Shown here: positions 15,586 through 23,335 of the stretch, piece after piece | How positions within the stretch are numbered: the stretch's first letter is position 1 | Layout of the letters: every line of letters starts with the position of its first letter | Assembly (NCBI GenBank): GCA_015490675.1 | Contig: WFXI01000003.1 | Span: 1-25,116, forward strand | Length of the DNA: 25,116 bases | Source: Hydrogenothermaceae bacterium | Lineage (GTDB): Bacteria > Aquificota > Aquificia > Aquificales > Hydrogenothermaceae | Reading direction: 5' to 3' | Translations under genes and position numbers: made by a program | The notes under the pieces: model-generated | The model's input: only the letters and a program-made list of their open reading frames with translations | Database searches by the model: none | Told to the model about the DNA's origin: nothing

Positions 15586-15814
15586 GCCTCTTCCCCTTCC
15601 TCATACTCTTTATATAATCCTTAACATCTTCAGTTTGATAACTCCATATTCCAGCTACTTCTTTTATGGCTTTTAATAGATTTTCTTTGTTTTGATTAAT
15701 TTCCTTTTTTAGTTTTTCTCTTATTAGCTCTGAAATACTTTTGCCTGTTTTTTTGCTTTCTTCTTTTAGATATTGATAAATCTCCTCATCTAAATAAATC
15801 TGTGTTCTTTTCAT
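15572..15814 (-). CDS. vapB: VapB antitoxin, ribbon-helix-helix type
   Basis: 80 aa. KRTQIYLDEEIYQYLKEESK then KTGKSISELIREKLKKE is a canonical ribbon-helix-helix domain (strand at residues 2-8, helices at about 9-21 and 26-38). The C-terminal half, with GIWSYQTEDVKDYIKSMRKG, is the extended toxin-binding region. It dimerises on DNA and represses its own transcription; a good inverted repeat lies 13 nt upstream (15828-15847). The start ATG 15814 has AGGTAG upstream. It lies 34 nt downstream of the hypD stop. Confidence 0.88.
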   Translation of the reverse strand: MKRTQIYLDEEIYQYLKEESKKTGKSISELIREKLKKEINQNKENLLKAIKEVAGIWSYQTEDVKDYIKSMRKGKRLDNL

Positions 15815-15827
15815 TTTACTACCTCAA

Positions 15828-15847
15828 ATAATGTATACATACATTAT
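15828..15847. promoter_or_regulatory. Inverted repeat, likely VapB/VapBC operator
   Basis: ATAATGTAT-AC-ATACATTAT: perfect 9-bp arms with a 2-nt spacer, in the 34-nt gap between the hypD stop and the vapB start. Symmetrical AT-rich sites in this place are typical of RHH antitoxin autoregulation. Because it sits inside the hydrogenase operon, binding could also affect read-through to hypE. Confidence 0.6.
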
Positions 15848-15848
15848 A

Positions 15849-16961
15849 TTAAACCAGCTCCAACTTACCATACTTGTAATAAGCGGCGCAGGCTCCTTCT
15901 GAGGATACCATACATGAGCCAAGTGGATTTTGGGGTGTGCAGGCAGTTCCAAAAACTTTGCAGTCGTGAGGTTTTGCTACTCCTTTTAGGATGTCTCCAC
16001 AGATACAGAGTTTATGGTCGTCAATTGGTTCATTTGGTAGGATATCAGCGAATACTTTTTCTGCGTCTAAGTCTGCGTATTCATCTTTCAGTTTTAGTGC
16101 AGAGTAAGGAATATCTCCAATTCCTCTCCATCTAAAGCTTTCCCGTGGCTCCATATATTTGTTTATAAGCTCCTGAGCTTTTCTGTTCCCTTCCCAGTTT
16201 ACAGCTCTTGAGTACTGTATTTCTACTTCTCTTCGTCCCTCTTTAAACTGCCTGATTATCCAGAGTATACTTTCCATAATGTCAACAGGCTCAAATCCTG
16301 CAACTACGACAGGGGTCTGGTATAAATCAACAATCTCTTTATAAATTTTTGCTCCCGCTATTACTGACACATGGGAAGGTCCTATAAAAGCGTCTATCTT
16401 AGCTTCTCCGCTGTCCATTATTGCTTTAACCGGTGGTGGAACTAAAACATGGTTTATATGAAAGTAAATATTTTTAATCTTTTCCTTTTGTACTCTTTCT
16501 ATAAGAGCAGCGGTCATAGGTGTTGTTGTCTCAAAGCCAATAGCAAAGTATATGATATTTTTATCTGGATTTTCCTTTGCTATTTTTATAACATCAAAAG
16601 GTGCATAGACCATTTTTATATTTTTTCCTTTTGCCCTTTCTTTCTGGAGTGAGCTTTTTGAACCGGGAACTCTTATCATATCTCCAAGGGTTGCAACTAT
16701 ATTGTTTTTATCCTGTGCTAAGGCTATCGCATGGTCTATTCTCTCTTTAGGCATTATACAGACAGGGCAACCGGGACCATGGATAAAGTCTATTTCCAGT
16801 GGAAGAAGCTGTTTTAGTCCAAACTTCATTATTGTATGGGTATGTCCTCCGCAGATTTCCATTACGTTTATAGGTTCGTGTACCTCTTCTTTGATAGCCT
16901 TCGCTATCGCTTTTATCCTTTTTGAGCTTCTAAAGTCTTTTATATAATCTACGTTTTGCAT
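15849..16961 (-). CDS. hypD: Hydrogenase maturation factor HypD
   Basis: 370 aa iron-sulfur scaffold. With HypC it holds the iron while two CN and one CO are attached. Conserved blocks are MEICGGHTHTIMKFG with C37, HGPGCPVC with C65 and C68, GFETTTPMTA, and the C-terminal 4Fe-4S cysteine cluster beginning CGDILKG and ending PLGSCMVSSEGACAAYYKYG. All look intact and the length is normal. GAGG ribosome site before ATG 16961. In the operon it is separated from hypC by two small toxin-antitoxin-like genes and from hypE by vapBC. Confidence 0.97.
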   Translation of the reverse strand: MQNVDYIKDFRSSKRIKAIAKAIKEEVHEPINVMEICGGHTHTIMKFGLKQLLPLEIDFIHGPGCPVCIMPKERIDHAIALAQDKNNIVATLGDMIRVPGSKSSLQKERAKGKNIKMVYAPFDVIKIAKENPDKNIIYFAIGFETTTPMTAALIERVQKEKIKNIYFHINHVLVPPPVKAIMDSGEAKIDAFIGPSHVSVIAGAKIYKEIVDLYQTPVVVAGFEPVDIMESILWIIRQFKEGRREVEIQYSRAVNWEGNRKAQELINKYMEPRESFRWRGIGDIPYSALKLKDEYADLDAEKVFADILPNEPIDDHKLCICGDILKGVAKPHDCKVFGTACTPQNPLGSCMVSSEGACAAYYKYGKLELV

Positions 16962-17008
16962 GATTTATACCTCATTTAAAGAGTTCATAAGTTATGGGAC
17001 ACGGAATT

Positions 17009-17218
17009 TTAGACATTAGGAAGAACCTCTTCTTTTACAATATGAAGCCTTATAATTTTTGGTTTTTGTTCTTCTTCAAAGTGGCAATTTACTGCGTCTT
17101 TTATATTTTTTTTCAATTCTTCTAATGTTTCTCCCTGAGTTATTATACTTTCCCCCAATGCCTTTGCTATATATCCACCCTCTATATCTTCTTCAACTAA
17201 AAAAATTATTTCATTCAT
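17009..17218 (-). CDS. HicB-like small protein, no HicA partner
   Basis: 69 aa. IIFLVEEDIEGGYIAKALGE then SIITQGETLEELKKNIKDAV matches the degraded-RNase-H HicB core that antitoxins use to block HicA, and the end (FEEEQKPKIIRLHIVKEEVL) is usual for the short HicB-like branch. There is no DNA-binding domain at the C-terminus and no HicA-like dsRNA-binding partner nearby. It has GGAG before ATG 17218 and follows the 90-aa gene by 12 nt. Either it works with that neighbour or it is a solo antitoxin. Confidence 0.7.
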   Translation of the reverse strand: MNEIIFLVEEDIEGGYIAKALGESIITQGETLEELKKNIKDAVNCHFEEEQKPKIIRLHIVKEEVLPNV

Positions 17219-17230
17219 TGCTTTACTCCT

Positions 17231-17503
17231 CTATAAAGTTAATATTTTCTCTATTTTTTCTTTCTCTGCTTCAAGATTGTCTAATAAAAAATAATCTTCG
17301 AATGCTTCTTCTTCAGAAATTTCACCTTTCTCAGCTTTTGCATTTAGTTCATGAATATTTTCTACACCAAGTTTTTTCTTAATTCTAAAAATCTCACTTT
17401 CTATTTCTAAAAGCTTATCCTGAAGATACGTCTTTAAACTTTCTTTTATTAATTCATCTTCCGTAATAGACAACTCTTTTGCTATAGAGGTTATATTTAC
17501 CAT
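17231..17503 (-). CDS. Small helical protein of unknown function, antitoxin-like
   Basis: 90 aa, almost entirely helical and charged. It opens MVNITSIAKELSITEDELIK then ESLKTYLQDKLLEIESEIFR, an N-terminus like that of small antitoxins that dimerise on DNA, and continues as coiled coil (IKKKLGVENIHELNAKAEKG, EISEEEAFEDYFLLDNLEAE). I know similar short proteins beside small toxins but cannot name the family. Good GGAG site before ATG 17503. It sits 39 nt after hypC and just before the HicB-like gene, so the two may form a pair. Confidence 0.55.
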   Translation of the reverse strand: MVNITSIAKELSITEDELIKESLKTYLQDKLLEIESEIFRIKKKLGVENIHELNAKAEKGEISEEEAFEDYFLLDNLEAEKEKIEKILTL

Positions 17504-17542
17504 TTCTATCTCCTGTTTATAGATTTCCTACTCTCCAAATAT

Positions 17543-17785
17543 TTACTTTTTCTCTTCCTCTTCAAGTTTCTCTACCAGCTCTTCGTACACTTTCAGGCTT
17601 TCAAGGGCTTCTTCGTGGTTTAGCTTTGTCATCGCATATCCTACGTGTATTAGAACGTAGTCTCCTATCTGGACAGGTTCAGGCATAAGGTCTAAAGAGA
17701 CTTTCCTTTTCACTCCCATGGTATCGACAATTGCGTAATTATCTTCAAGAATTTCAACTACTTTTGATGGTATTGAAAGACACAT
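17543..17785 (-). CDS. hypC: Hydrogenase assembly chaperone HypC
   Basis: 80 aa. MCLSIPSKVVEI: after Met removal the N-terminal Cys ligates the iron delivered with HypD to the large-subunit precursor. The beta-barrel core (YAIVDTMGVKRKVSLDLMPE, PVQIGDYVLIHVGYAMTKL) and helical tail (NHEEALESLKVYEEL) are typical HypC/HybG. Start ATG 17785 has AGGAG 6-7 nt upstream. It lies 55 nt after the NHL gene, with the same orientation. Confidence 0.97.
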   Translation of the reverse strand: MCLSIPSKVVEILEDNYAIVDTMGVKRKVSLDLMPEPVQIGDYVLIHVGYAMTKLNHEEALESLKVYEELVEKLEEEEKK

Positions 17786-17840
17786 GGCACACTCCTATTT
17801 AGTTTTCTCTTTAAAAAATCTAAAGTTTTAAAACTTTTAG

Positions 17841-18947
17841 TCAACGTTTTAGTTTCCATATTACAACTCTATTATTTCCTGAGTCTGCTATTGCAATTTT
17901 GCTTTTATACATATAAACACCGTAAGGCCAGCATAAAGTATCTAACTGGACACTTTTCCATCTGTTTTCACCGTTTTCTTCAAAATTTTCTTGTCCTAAA
18001 ACAAAATCTGCAGGTTGATATACTCCATCAGGTAAACTGTTCCATATAAGTACCCTATTATTAGCAGTATCAGCTACTACAAGGAAATTCTCAAATACAC
18101 TTATAGAGTATGGAAATCTGAGATTTCTACTACTTTGTTTTTCATACGGATACTCATAACTTGAGTAAAAATCTTTCTGTCCTATTAGAATATTAGCTTC
18201 TGTATCCTTTTCAGGTACAGGTTTCCAACCTAATACCCTATGGTTTCCTGCATCGGCAATATAAAGCCTTTCACTGTTTCCATCGATACCATGACACCAT
18301 CTAAACGTGTTTTTATCTACAGATTTTCCCCTGTTTTCTAAGTTTGTAAAAAAGTCATCTTGCCCAAGAAGAATATCAGCAGGCTTGTTCCTGTCTGGAA
18401 TACCTTTCCAGCCTAATACCCGTCTGTTTCCTGTATCTGTTATCCAAAGGTTCCCATCTATAACATTCACACTATAAGGCCAAAACAAAGATGTATCCGA
18501 TACTTCCTTTCCTTTATTCTGGCTGTTTGAAGAAAAACTATCCTGACCTATGACAATATCTGCCCTCTGGCAGTTCTCTTTAGGAAAGTCAATCCAGATT
18601 AAAACCCTGTGATTCCACGCATCTGCAACAAAAAGCATATCGTTATAAACAACCACACCTGTTGGCATATAAAGACCTGTTTCCACACCTGAAGAATTTG
18701 GACTGTCTGTGTAAAAATCTGTATGCCCAAGGACAATATCAGGGGATTGGTTCTCTTCAGGGAAACCGTACCATATTAAAACCCTGTGGTTTCCGGTATC
18801 ACTAATAATGAAGTATTTATCGTCAAAATAAACACCCCTTGGGTTGTACAAGGAGTAAGGGGATGCTTTTCCTGATGGAATTCTAAGACCTCCTTCTGAA
18901 ATAGCTCCTATCTGAAAAACAGGCTCAAAGGTTATACTTTTAACCAA
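17841..18947 (-). CDS. Six-repeat NHL beta-propeller protein of the hydrogenase operon
   Basis: 368 aa from TTG 18947, with GGAGG 7 nt upstream. Six copies of a motif of the form (I/V)xDxxNxRVxxW occur at residues 48-59, 107-118, 169-180, 230-241, 291-302 and 353-364, for example ISDTGNHRVLIW and IADAGNHRVLGW. Most are followed by an element of the form DIVLGQxDF. This predicts a closed six-bladed propeller. No signal peptide, so probably cytosolic. NHL genes accompany group 2a-type uptake hydrogenases in several phyla, as far as I recall. The likely role is a scaffold for assembly or electron hand-off, but no catalytic residues are evident. Its start overlaps the NifU/Rieske gene by 16 nt, implying translational coupling. 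Confidence 0.8.
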   Translation of the reverse strand: MVKSITFEPVFQIGAISEGGLRIPSGKASPYSLYNPRGVYFDDKYFIISDTGNHRVLIWYGFPEENQSPDIVLGHTDFYTDSPNSSGVETGLYMPTGVVVYNDMLFVADAWNHRVLIWIDFPKENCQRADIVIGQDSFSSNSQNKGKEVSDTSLFWPYSVNVIDGNLWITDTGNRRVLGWKGIPDRNKPADILLGQDDFFTNLENRGKSVDKNTFRWCHGIDGNSERLYIADAGNHRVLGWKPVPEKDTEANILIGQKDFYSSYEYPYEKQSSRNLRFPYSISVFENFLVVADTANNRVLIWNSLPDGVYQPADFVLGQENFEENGENRWKSVQLDTLCWPYGVYMYKSKIAIADSGNNRVVIWKLKR

Positions 18948-19768
18948 ATTGTGTCCTCCTTTATGACTACTTTTACAGGCTCAAGCTGAACATGGGGGAC
19001 ATTTACACACTCTCCTGTTTCTACTCTGTATTTAAACCCGTGGTGTGGACATACGATACAGGAGTTTTCTATATAACCATTTTCAAGACCAAGTCCAAGG
19101 TGAGCACATGAGTTTTTATAAGCATATATATTTCCACCGTAGTTTATAAGTATTACATCTATGTTTTCTGTTTTAAATCTTGATATTTCTTTTCCCCAAA
19201 TCTCTCTCAAAGGCATAGCTTCTATAAGTTTTTCATTGCTATCATTTATGCCGATATGGAAACTCACTGCCGATGGATTATACGGTACTGCTCTTACATG
19301 TTTTATTTCCGGGACTGTTTCTTTTATTATTTTTTCAATTCCTTCTTTCAGGGTTGTCATAGATGAAGAACATCCTGTACATGCACCTTTCAAGGCTACA
19401 TATACAGTATCTCCTTCTATTTTTACAAGCTCTACATCTCCTCCGTGGGATTGCATATAAGGTTTTACCTTTTCAAGTGCATAAATCACTTTTGTGTTTA
19501 TATCCGGCTTTACTATACCGTATTTTAGGAGAATTGCGTAAATCTCCGGGTCTGATGCGATTTCCCTTAGTATAGGTGAGCAGTTTTCTGAGTACTTTAT
19601 GATTCTTATTAATTTTTTCAGAATATAAGCGTTTAGCTGTTCTATACTTTCTTTTAAAGACATGCACCTGTTCAAAACTTCTTCATTTTCAATTTCCGAT
19701 ATCTTTTTTAGATTTTCATCTATTTCTCTAACAAGCTGATAAAAGTCCTTTTGTTTACTGGTTTGCAT
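18932..19768 (-). CDS. NifU-like/Rieske fusion iron-sulfur protein
   Basis: 278 aa in three parts. Residues 1-90 are helical, with no motif I know. Residues about 92-165 form a NifU C-terminal domain with C130-x-x-C133 in ALKGACTGCSSS, which can hold a transient 4Fe-4S cluster. Residues about 180-278 form a Rieske-type ferredoxin domain with C221-A-H223 and C240-P-H-H243 plus GFKY, the ligands of a 2Fe-2S cluster. The fusion suggests that cluster delivery and electron transfer are combined, presumably for the hydrogenase. It begins inside the end of the TPR-like gene (14-nt overlap) and ends inside the NHL gene (16 nt). Confidence 0.85.
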   Translation of the reverse strand: MQTSKQKDFYQLVREIDENLKKISEIENEEVLNRCMSLKESIEQLNAYILKKLIRIIKYSENCSPILREIASDPEIYAILLKYGIVKPDINTKVIYALEKVKPYMQSHGGDVELVKIEGDTVYVALKGACTGCSSSMTTLKEGIEKIIKETVPEIKHVRAVPYNPSAVSFHIGINDSNEKLIEAMPLREIWGKEISRFKTENIDVILINYGGNIYAYKNSCAHLGLGLENGYIENSCIVCPHHGFKYRVETGECVNVPHVQLEPVKVVIKEDTIWLKV

Positions 19769-20933
19769 GGTTTAACCCCATTTTTTCCTCTATTTCTTCT
19801 AAAACCTCGTCTATAATTTCTACTTCTTCATGAAACCCAAACTGTTTGAATATATCCTTTGACTTTTCAAGGTAGGTTTTTCCTTTTGCAAGTAGTCCAA
19901 GATGGGCAAGGGCACTGCCGTAGTTTGCCAAGACTTTTGCTAATTTAATTGGGTCATCCTTTATCCTTCCATCTGTAAGAATTTCATCGTACAGCTCGAT
20001 AGCCTTAACAAGATTTTTTGCAGGGTTTGAGCTTGGAAGATGTTGAAGGGCATTTGCCATGTTTATAGTGGCTGCTACCCATTCATTGTAGTCTTCTTCC
20101 TTTGAGTAGATAGAACGAACTTCTTTAAGGCACTGTACTGCATATGAAAGTTTTAGCTGGTCTTCCGGGACTTCAATAGGCATTACAAGATAGGCAAGGG
20201 CAATGTTGTTTTTTATAAGGGCGTAGGTTTTTGGGAATTTTTCTTTTTTGTAAAAACTAAGGGCATTTGTATAACACTTTATAGCCTCAAGTAAGGCAAA
20301 CTTTTTGTATCCTTTTGAAAGGTCATGAAGAGCGGTTCCTGTATCAAGCCAGAGGTCTGCGACTAATTTTTCGAAAACCGTGTCTGAAAAAATATTTATA
20401 AGATTTTGGTAGCTTTGGGGAAGAGTAGAAAAAACACCTGATACCTCTTTTTCAAAGTTTAATCTGTCATACATAACCCTTGCTCTGAGAAGCTCTGTAG
20501 AGGGGTTTCCTTTTAATGACTCCTCAATCTTCAGTAGTTCTTCAATCGCTTCTTTCTGTTTTCCGTTTTTAAAGAGTAAGGATGAATTTATAAGGGAGTA
20601 AACAGTTTTTATTCGTATGTCTTCTGATTGTATCGGCTCTAACTTTTCTTCAAATCCGAATACAAAACCAGCAACTTTAAGCAGTTGTTTTAGTGTGTCG
20701 TTTTTTAAAATCTCTTTTAAATCCTGATATTTCTCTATTGAAGGGGATACGATAAAATCGTTGTAAAAGTCTATTTCTGTTCCGCTTCGTGTAAAGCTAC
20801 CTGTTTTTAAAACAGACTTAAACTTATCCAAGCCTTCAGAGTTTTTTCTTAAGGATTGTTCTATGTCTACACCTTTTTCTACTGCAAATAAACTAAGTGG
20901 AAGTTCAGGAAGTCCTACTACTGTATATTCCAT
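19755..20933 (-). CDS. Helical TPR-like protein of the hydrogenase operon
   Basis: 392 aa. The middle and C-terminus are repeated helix pairs of TPR type, for example FALLEAIKCYTNALSFYKKE, KNLVKAIELYDEILTDG, and GSALAHLGLLAKGKTYLEKS with KDIFKQFG. The first 100 residues (MEYTVVGLPELPLSLFAVEK, etc.) are not recognised. No signal peptide or membrane span. TPR proteins recur next to group 2a-type hydrogenases with NHL and NifU/Rieske partners, so a scaffolding role in maturation or cluster insertion is plausible. ATG 20933 is preceded by GGGGTG. It is coupled by overlap to the following gene and lies 10 nt after the preceding one. Confidence 0.7.
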   Translation of the reverse strand: MEYTVVGLPELPLSLFAVEKGVDIEQSLRKNSEGLDKFKSVLKTGSFTRSGTEIDFYNDFIVSPSIEKYQDLKEILKNDTLKQLLKVAGFVFGFEEKLEPIQSEDIRIKTVYSLINSSLLFKNGKQKEAIEELLKIEESLKGNPSTELLRARVMYDRLNFEKEVSGVFSTLPQSYQNLINIFSDTVFEKLVADLWLDTGTALHDLSKGYKKFALLEAIKCYTNALSFYKKEKFPKTYALIKNNIALAYLVMPIEVPEDQLKLSYAVQCLKEVRSIYSKEEDYNEWVAATINMANALQHLPSSNPAKNLVKAIELYDEILTDGRIKDDPIKLAKVLANYGSALAHLGLLAKGKTYLEKSKDIFKQFGFHEEVEIIDEVLEEIEEKMGLNHANQ

Positions 20934-20943
20934 CTTTTCACCC

Positions 20944-21219
20944 CTAAATGTTAATCAAAAGTGCGTTTAAATTTTCGTTCCATACAGCATTTTTTTCTGA
21001 GGGTTTAAAGTTAGGCGGCAAAAACTCTTTTATAAGGGCTGACCTGTCTCCTTTTGAATTTTTGTACTTTAGGATAATGCCCCCTGCTTCTTCCTTTACC
21101 GGAAAGACTATTAACTGGTTTTCTTTATAAACTACCGATATAGAGAAGGTGTTAAAAAACTTTTCAGAAATTTCTGCCGGTATTATAAGATAACCTTCTT
21201 CGTTTATCTTAACTTTCAA
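20944..21219 (-). CDS. Small conserved-looking protein of the hydrogenase operon
   Basis: 91 aa from TTG 21219, inside the protease gene (11-nt overlap). It starts KVKINEEGYLIIPAEISEKF, which resembles an AbrB-like strand, then has AGGIILKYKNSKGDRSALIK and ends AVWNENLNALLINI. I do not know a function. The GDRS block and the position between protease and TPR genes suggest a maturation accessory. The coding frame is supported by tight spacing on both sides rather than by a known family. Confidence 0.6.
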   Translation of the reverse strand: MKVKINEEGYLIIPAEISEKFFNTFSISVVYKENQLIVFPVKEEAGGIILKYKNSKGDRSALIKEFLPPNFKPSEKNAVWNENLNALLINI

Positions 21220-21688
21220 CCTCTATCTCCTTTTGAAAGTACTTTTCTTTTATGATTTCAATTAACTGTTCCATGGCTTCTTTTACCGGCTCTGATAGTT
21301 CCATTCCATAATCAATATTTTGGGCTTCTATCAGGTAAACAGTTATCTTTTCTGGAAATTCTTCTTTTAAAAGCCATCTACCGACAGAAATCGCATGGTC
21401 CCATCTAAAAGCATGTAAGTTTAACTGCTGGGGAAGTGGAATGTTTTCAAACTCTTCTCCGGGTACTTCAAAGATTGTTCCCGGCTCTGCTCCTGTTGCA
21501 CAGGCGTCTATAATTACTACATGTTTTGCACCTTTTATTTGAAAGAGAACATCCATCCCAGCCGTTCCGCCATCTGCAAGTTTAACAAAAGAGGGGCAAC
21601 CTATCTCCCACAGTTTCCTTATGAGGATAGGTCCTACCCCATCATCTCCACGGAGTAAATTTCCACATCCTACTATAGCTATCATCAC
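21209..21688 (-). CDS. hupD: Hydrogenase maturation endopeptidase (HupD/HycI family)
   Basis: 159 aa. The nickel-sensing protease removes the C-terminal tail of the large subunit once nickel is in place. It shows IAIVGCGNLLRGDDGVGPIL (family start, with an acidic ligand in the GDDG turn), HVVIIDACATGAEPGT (middle aspartate ligand) and LNLHAFRWDHAIS (histidine ligand). Start overlaps the hupL stop by 4 nt (ATGA), so production is coupled to its substrate. The substrate keeps an 18-residue tail after the last metal-binding His. The symbol is by family; other names are used in other organisms. Confidence 0.92.
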   Translation of the reverse strand: MMIAIVGCGNLLRGDDGVGPILIRKLWEIGCPSFVKLADGGTAGMDVLFQIKGAKHVVIIDACATGAEPGTIFEVPGEEFENIPLPQQLNLHAFRWDHAISVGRWLLKEEFPEKITVYLIEAQNIDYGMELSEPVKEAMEQLIEIIKEKYFQKEIEVES

Positions 21689-23313
21689 TTCCCTACAATC
21701 CTATATTTTGCAAGCTCTTTTGAAGTTTTACCGTCATAAACGTGAACTGTACACACAAGACATGAATCAAAGCTTCTTGCTATATGTCCAATCTCTATAG
21801 GGTCTTCTGGATTTGCTATCGGTGCACCTATGAATGCTTCTTCCATAGGTCCCCTTGTTCCATTTGCGTCTCTGGGACCTATATTCCATGCTGTTGGTGT
21901 AATGATTTGGTAGTTTTTGATTTTTCCATCTTCTATAACTATCCAGTCTGATAGAGCTCCCCTTGCTGCTTCTGTAGCTCCAAAACCTTTTCCTTCAGGA
22001 AGTTCTTTAGGTTTGATATAAAACTTCTCTTCAAGCTCAATAGCGTCAAGCCATTCATGTATTTTTTTGTAGAGTTTTGCTGCTTCATGCATTCTTGCAA
22101 GGACTCTTACCATTACACTTGGTCCCAGTGTTCTTATAAGGTTTAAGAAGAGTGGGTCGTGATCCCAGTATTTTCCTTTTGGTTCCTGTCCACATGCTAC
22201 CTGTCTTGCAAGGGGTCCTGCCTCTACAGTTATAGGTTTGCCATCTATTAGATACCTTGGTGCTTTAGCCCATGAGTATTTTCCTCTTTTCTTTCCATCT
22301 GCAGGGTCAACAGGAATAGTTTCACCTTCCCATGGATGAAGCATACTATTTCCTTCATAGAAGGAGTGGGTGACGTCTTCCCTTACATTCATATGGTCAA
22401 ATTCGTGGAATTTTTCTCCATCGTATACTCCGGAAGGTTGCTGTAGAGCTTCATTTCTTCCTTCTATGGTTGGTTTTGTATATAGTTCGTGGTGTAAGTA
22501 TGTTCCTGTTGCTATGTATCTTCCTACTCCACCGCCGTATTTATCAAGTCCTATATCCATACAGTACCTTATGAAAAATCCAAGGTCTGAGTTGTAGTGG
22601 TTTTCACTTTCTTCAAGCCATGCCATTATGTCATCCCAAGTTTTATTCTCGAGCCATCTATCAACAGAACATCCAAGCCATACACTCTCTAACCAGTTTT
22701 CCCTGTAGTACTCCATTATTGCCTTTGCCCTTGTTATATCCGCCAGATTAGGAGCTCCCATTACTCCTCCGGGTACCATGAAACTTGAGTGAGGCCACTG
22801 TCCTCCGAAAATTGCGTATATCTCTACAGGTTTTGCAGATATAGTTACACCAAGCTCGTAATGTTTTCCTGTAAATGGTGCAAAACGTCTTACAGCCTCT
22901 TCATACATGGACGAACGGGCGTAATTTCTGTGTACAAGGTCTATTGCAAAAAGGGCGTAAAACCATCTTGGGATACTCTGGGCTGTTTCACATGCTTGAG
23001 CTATATTTCTGATTAAAAGTGCGTTCGGTGGTAGTTCAGTCTGCCATGCTGTATCAAGGGCAAAAGCTGCTTTATACAGATGGCTTCCTCCACATATTCC
23101 ACATACCCTTGGGGTTACTATTAGTCCTGCCTGTGGGTCTTTTCCTCTTAAGATAATCTCAAAACCTCTAAACATTGATGCTTCTGTCCATGCATCTTTT
23201 ACAACACCGTCTTCTATGATTACTTTAACGTCTAAGTCTCCTTCTACTCTTCCTACGGGACTTATATGGAGCTCTTTTGTTTCTGAAGCAGTTTTTACTT
23301 CTTTAGTTGCCAT
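21685..23313 (-). CDS. hupL: [NiFe] hydrogenase large subunit, group 2-type uptake enzyme
   Basis: 542 aa, carrying the Ni-Fe(CN)2CO site. The N-terminal motif RVCGICGGSHLY gives C71 and C74. The C-terminal motif is FDSCLVCTVH (C518, C521, H524), followed by 18 residues (VYDGKTSKELAKYRIVGK) that HupD should remove. DSC replaces the DPC of most group 1 enzymes; as I recall DSC is usual in group 2a. ISPVGRVEGDL at the start is canonical. The insert at about residues 285-345 (LHHELYTKPTIEGRNEALQQ and MLHPWEGETIPVDP) is also present in group 2a-type enzymes. No export signal. GGAGG precedes ATG 23313; the small-subunit gene lies 22 nt upstream. Confidence 0.95.
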   Translation of the reverse strand: MATKEVKTASETKELHISPVGRVEGDLDVKVIIEDGVVKDAWTEASMFRGFEIILRGKDPQAGLIVTPRVCGICGGSHLYKAAFALDTAWQTELPPNALLIRNIAQACETAQSIPRWFYALFAIDLVHRNYARSSMYEEAVRRFAPFTGKHYELGVTISAKPVEIYAIFGGQWPHSSFMVPGGVMGAPNLADITRAKAIMEYYRENWLESVWLGCSVDRWLENKTWDDIMAWLEESENHYNSDLGFFIRYCMDIGLDKYGGGVGRYIATGTYLHHELYTKPTIEGRNEALQQPSGVYDGEKFHEFDHMNVREDVTHSFYEGNSMLHPWEGETIPVDPADGKKRGKYSWAKAPRYLIDGKPITVEAGPLARQVACGQEPKGKYWDHDPLFLNLIRTLGPSVMVRVLARMHEAAKLYKKIHEWLDAIELEEKFYIKPKELPEGKGFGATEAARGALSDWIVIEDGKIKNYQIITPTAWNIGPRDANGTRGPMEEAFIGAPIANPEDPIEIGHIARSFDSCLVCTVHVYDGKTSKELAKYRIVGK

Positions 23314-23335
23314 TTCTTTTTACCTCCCATATTTG

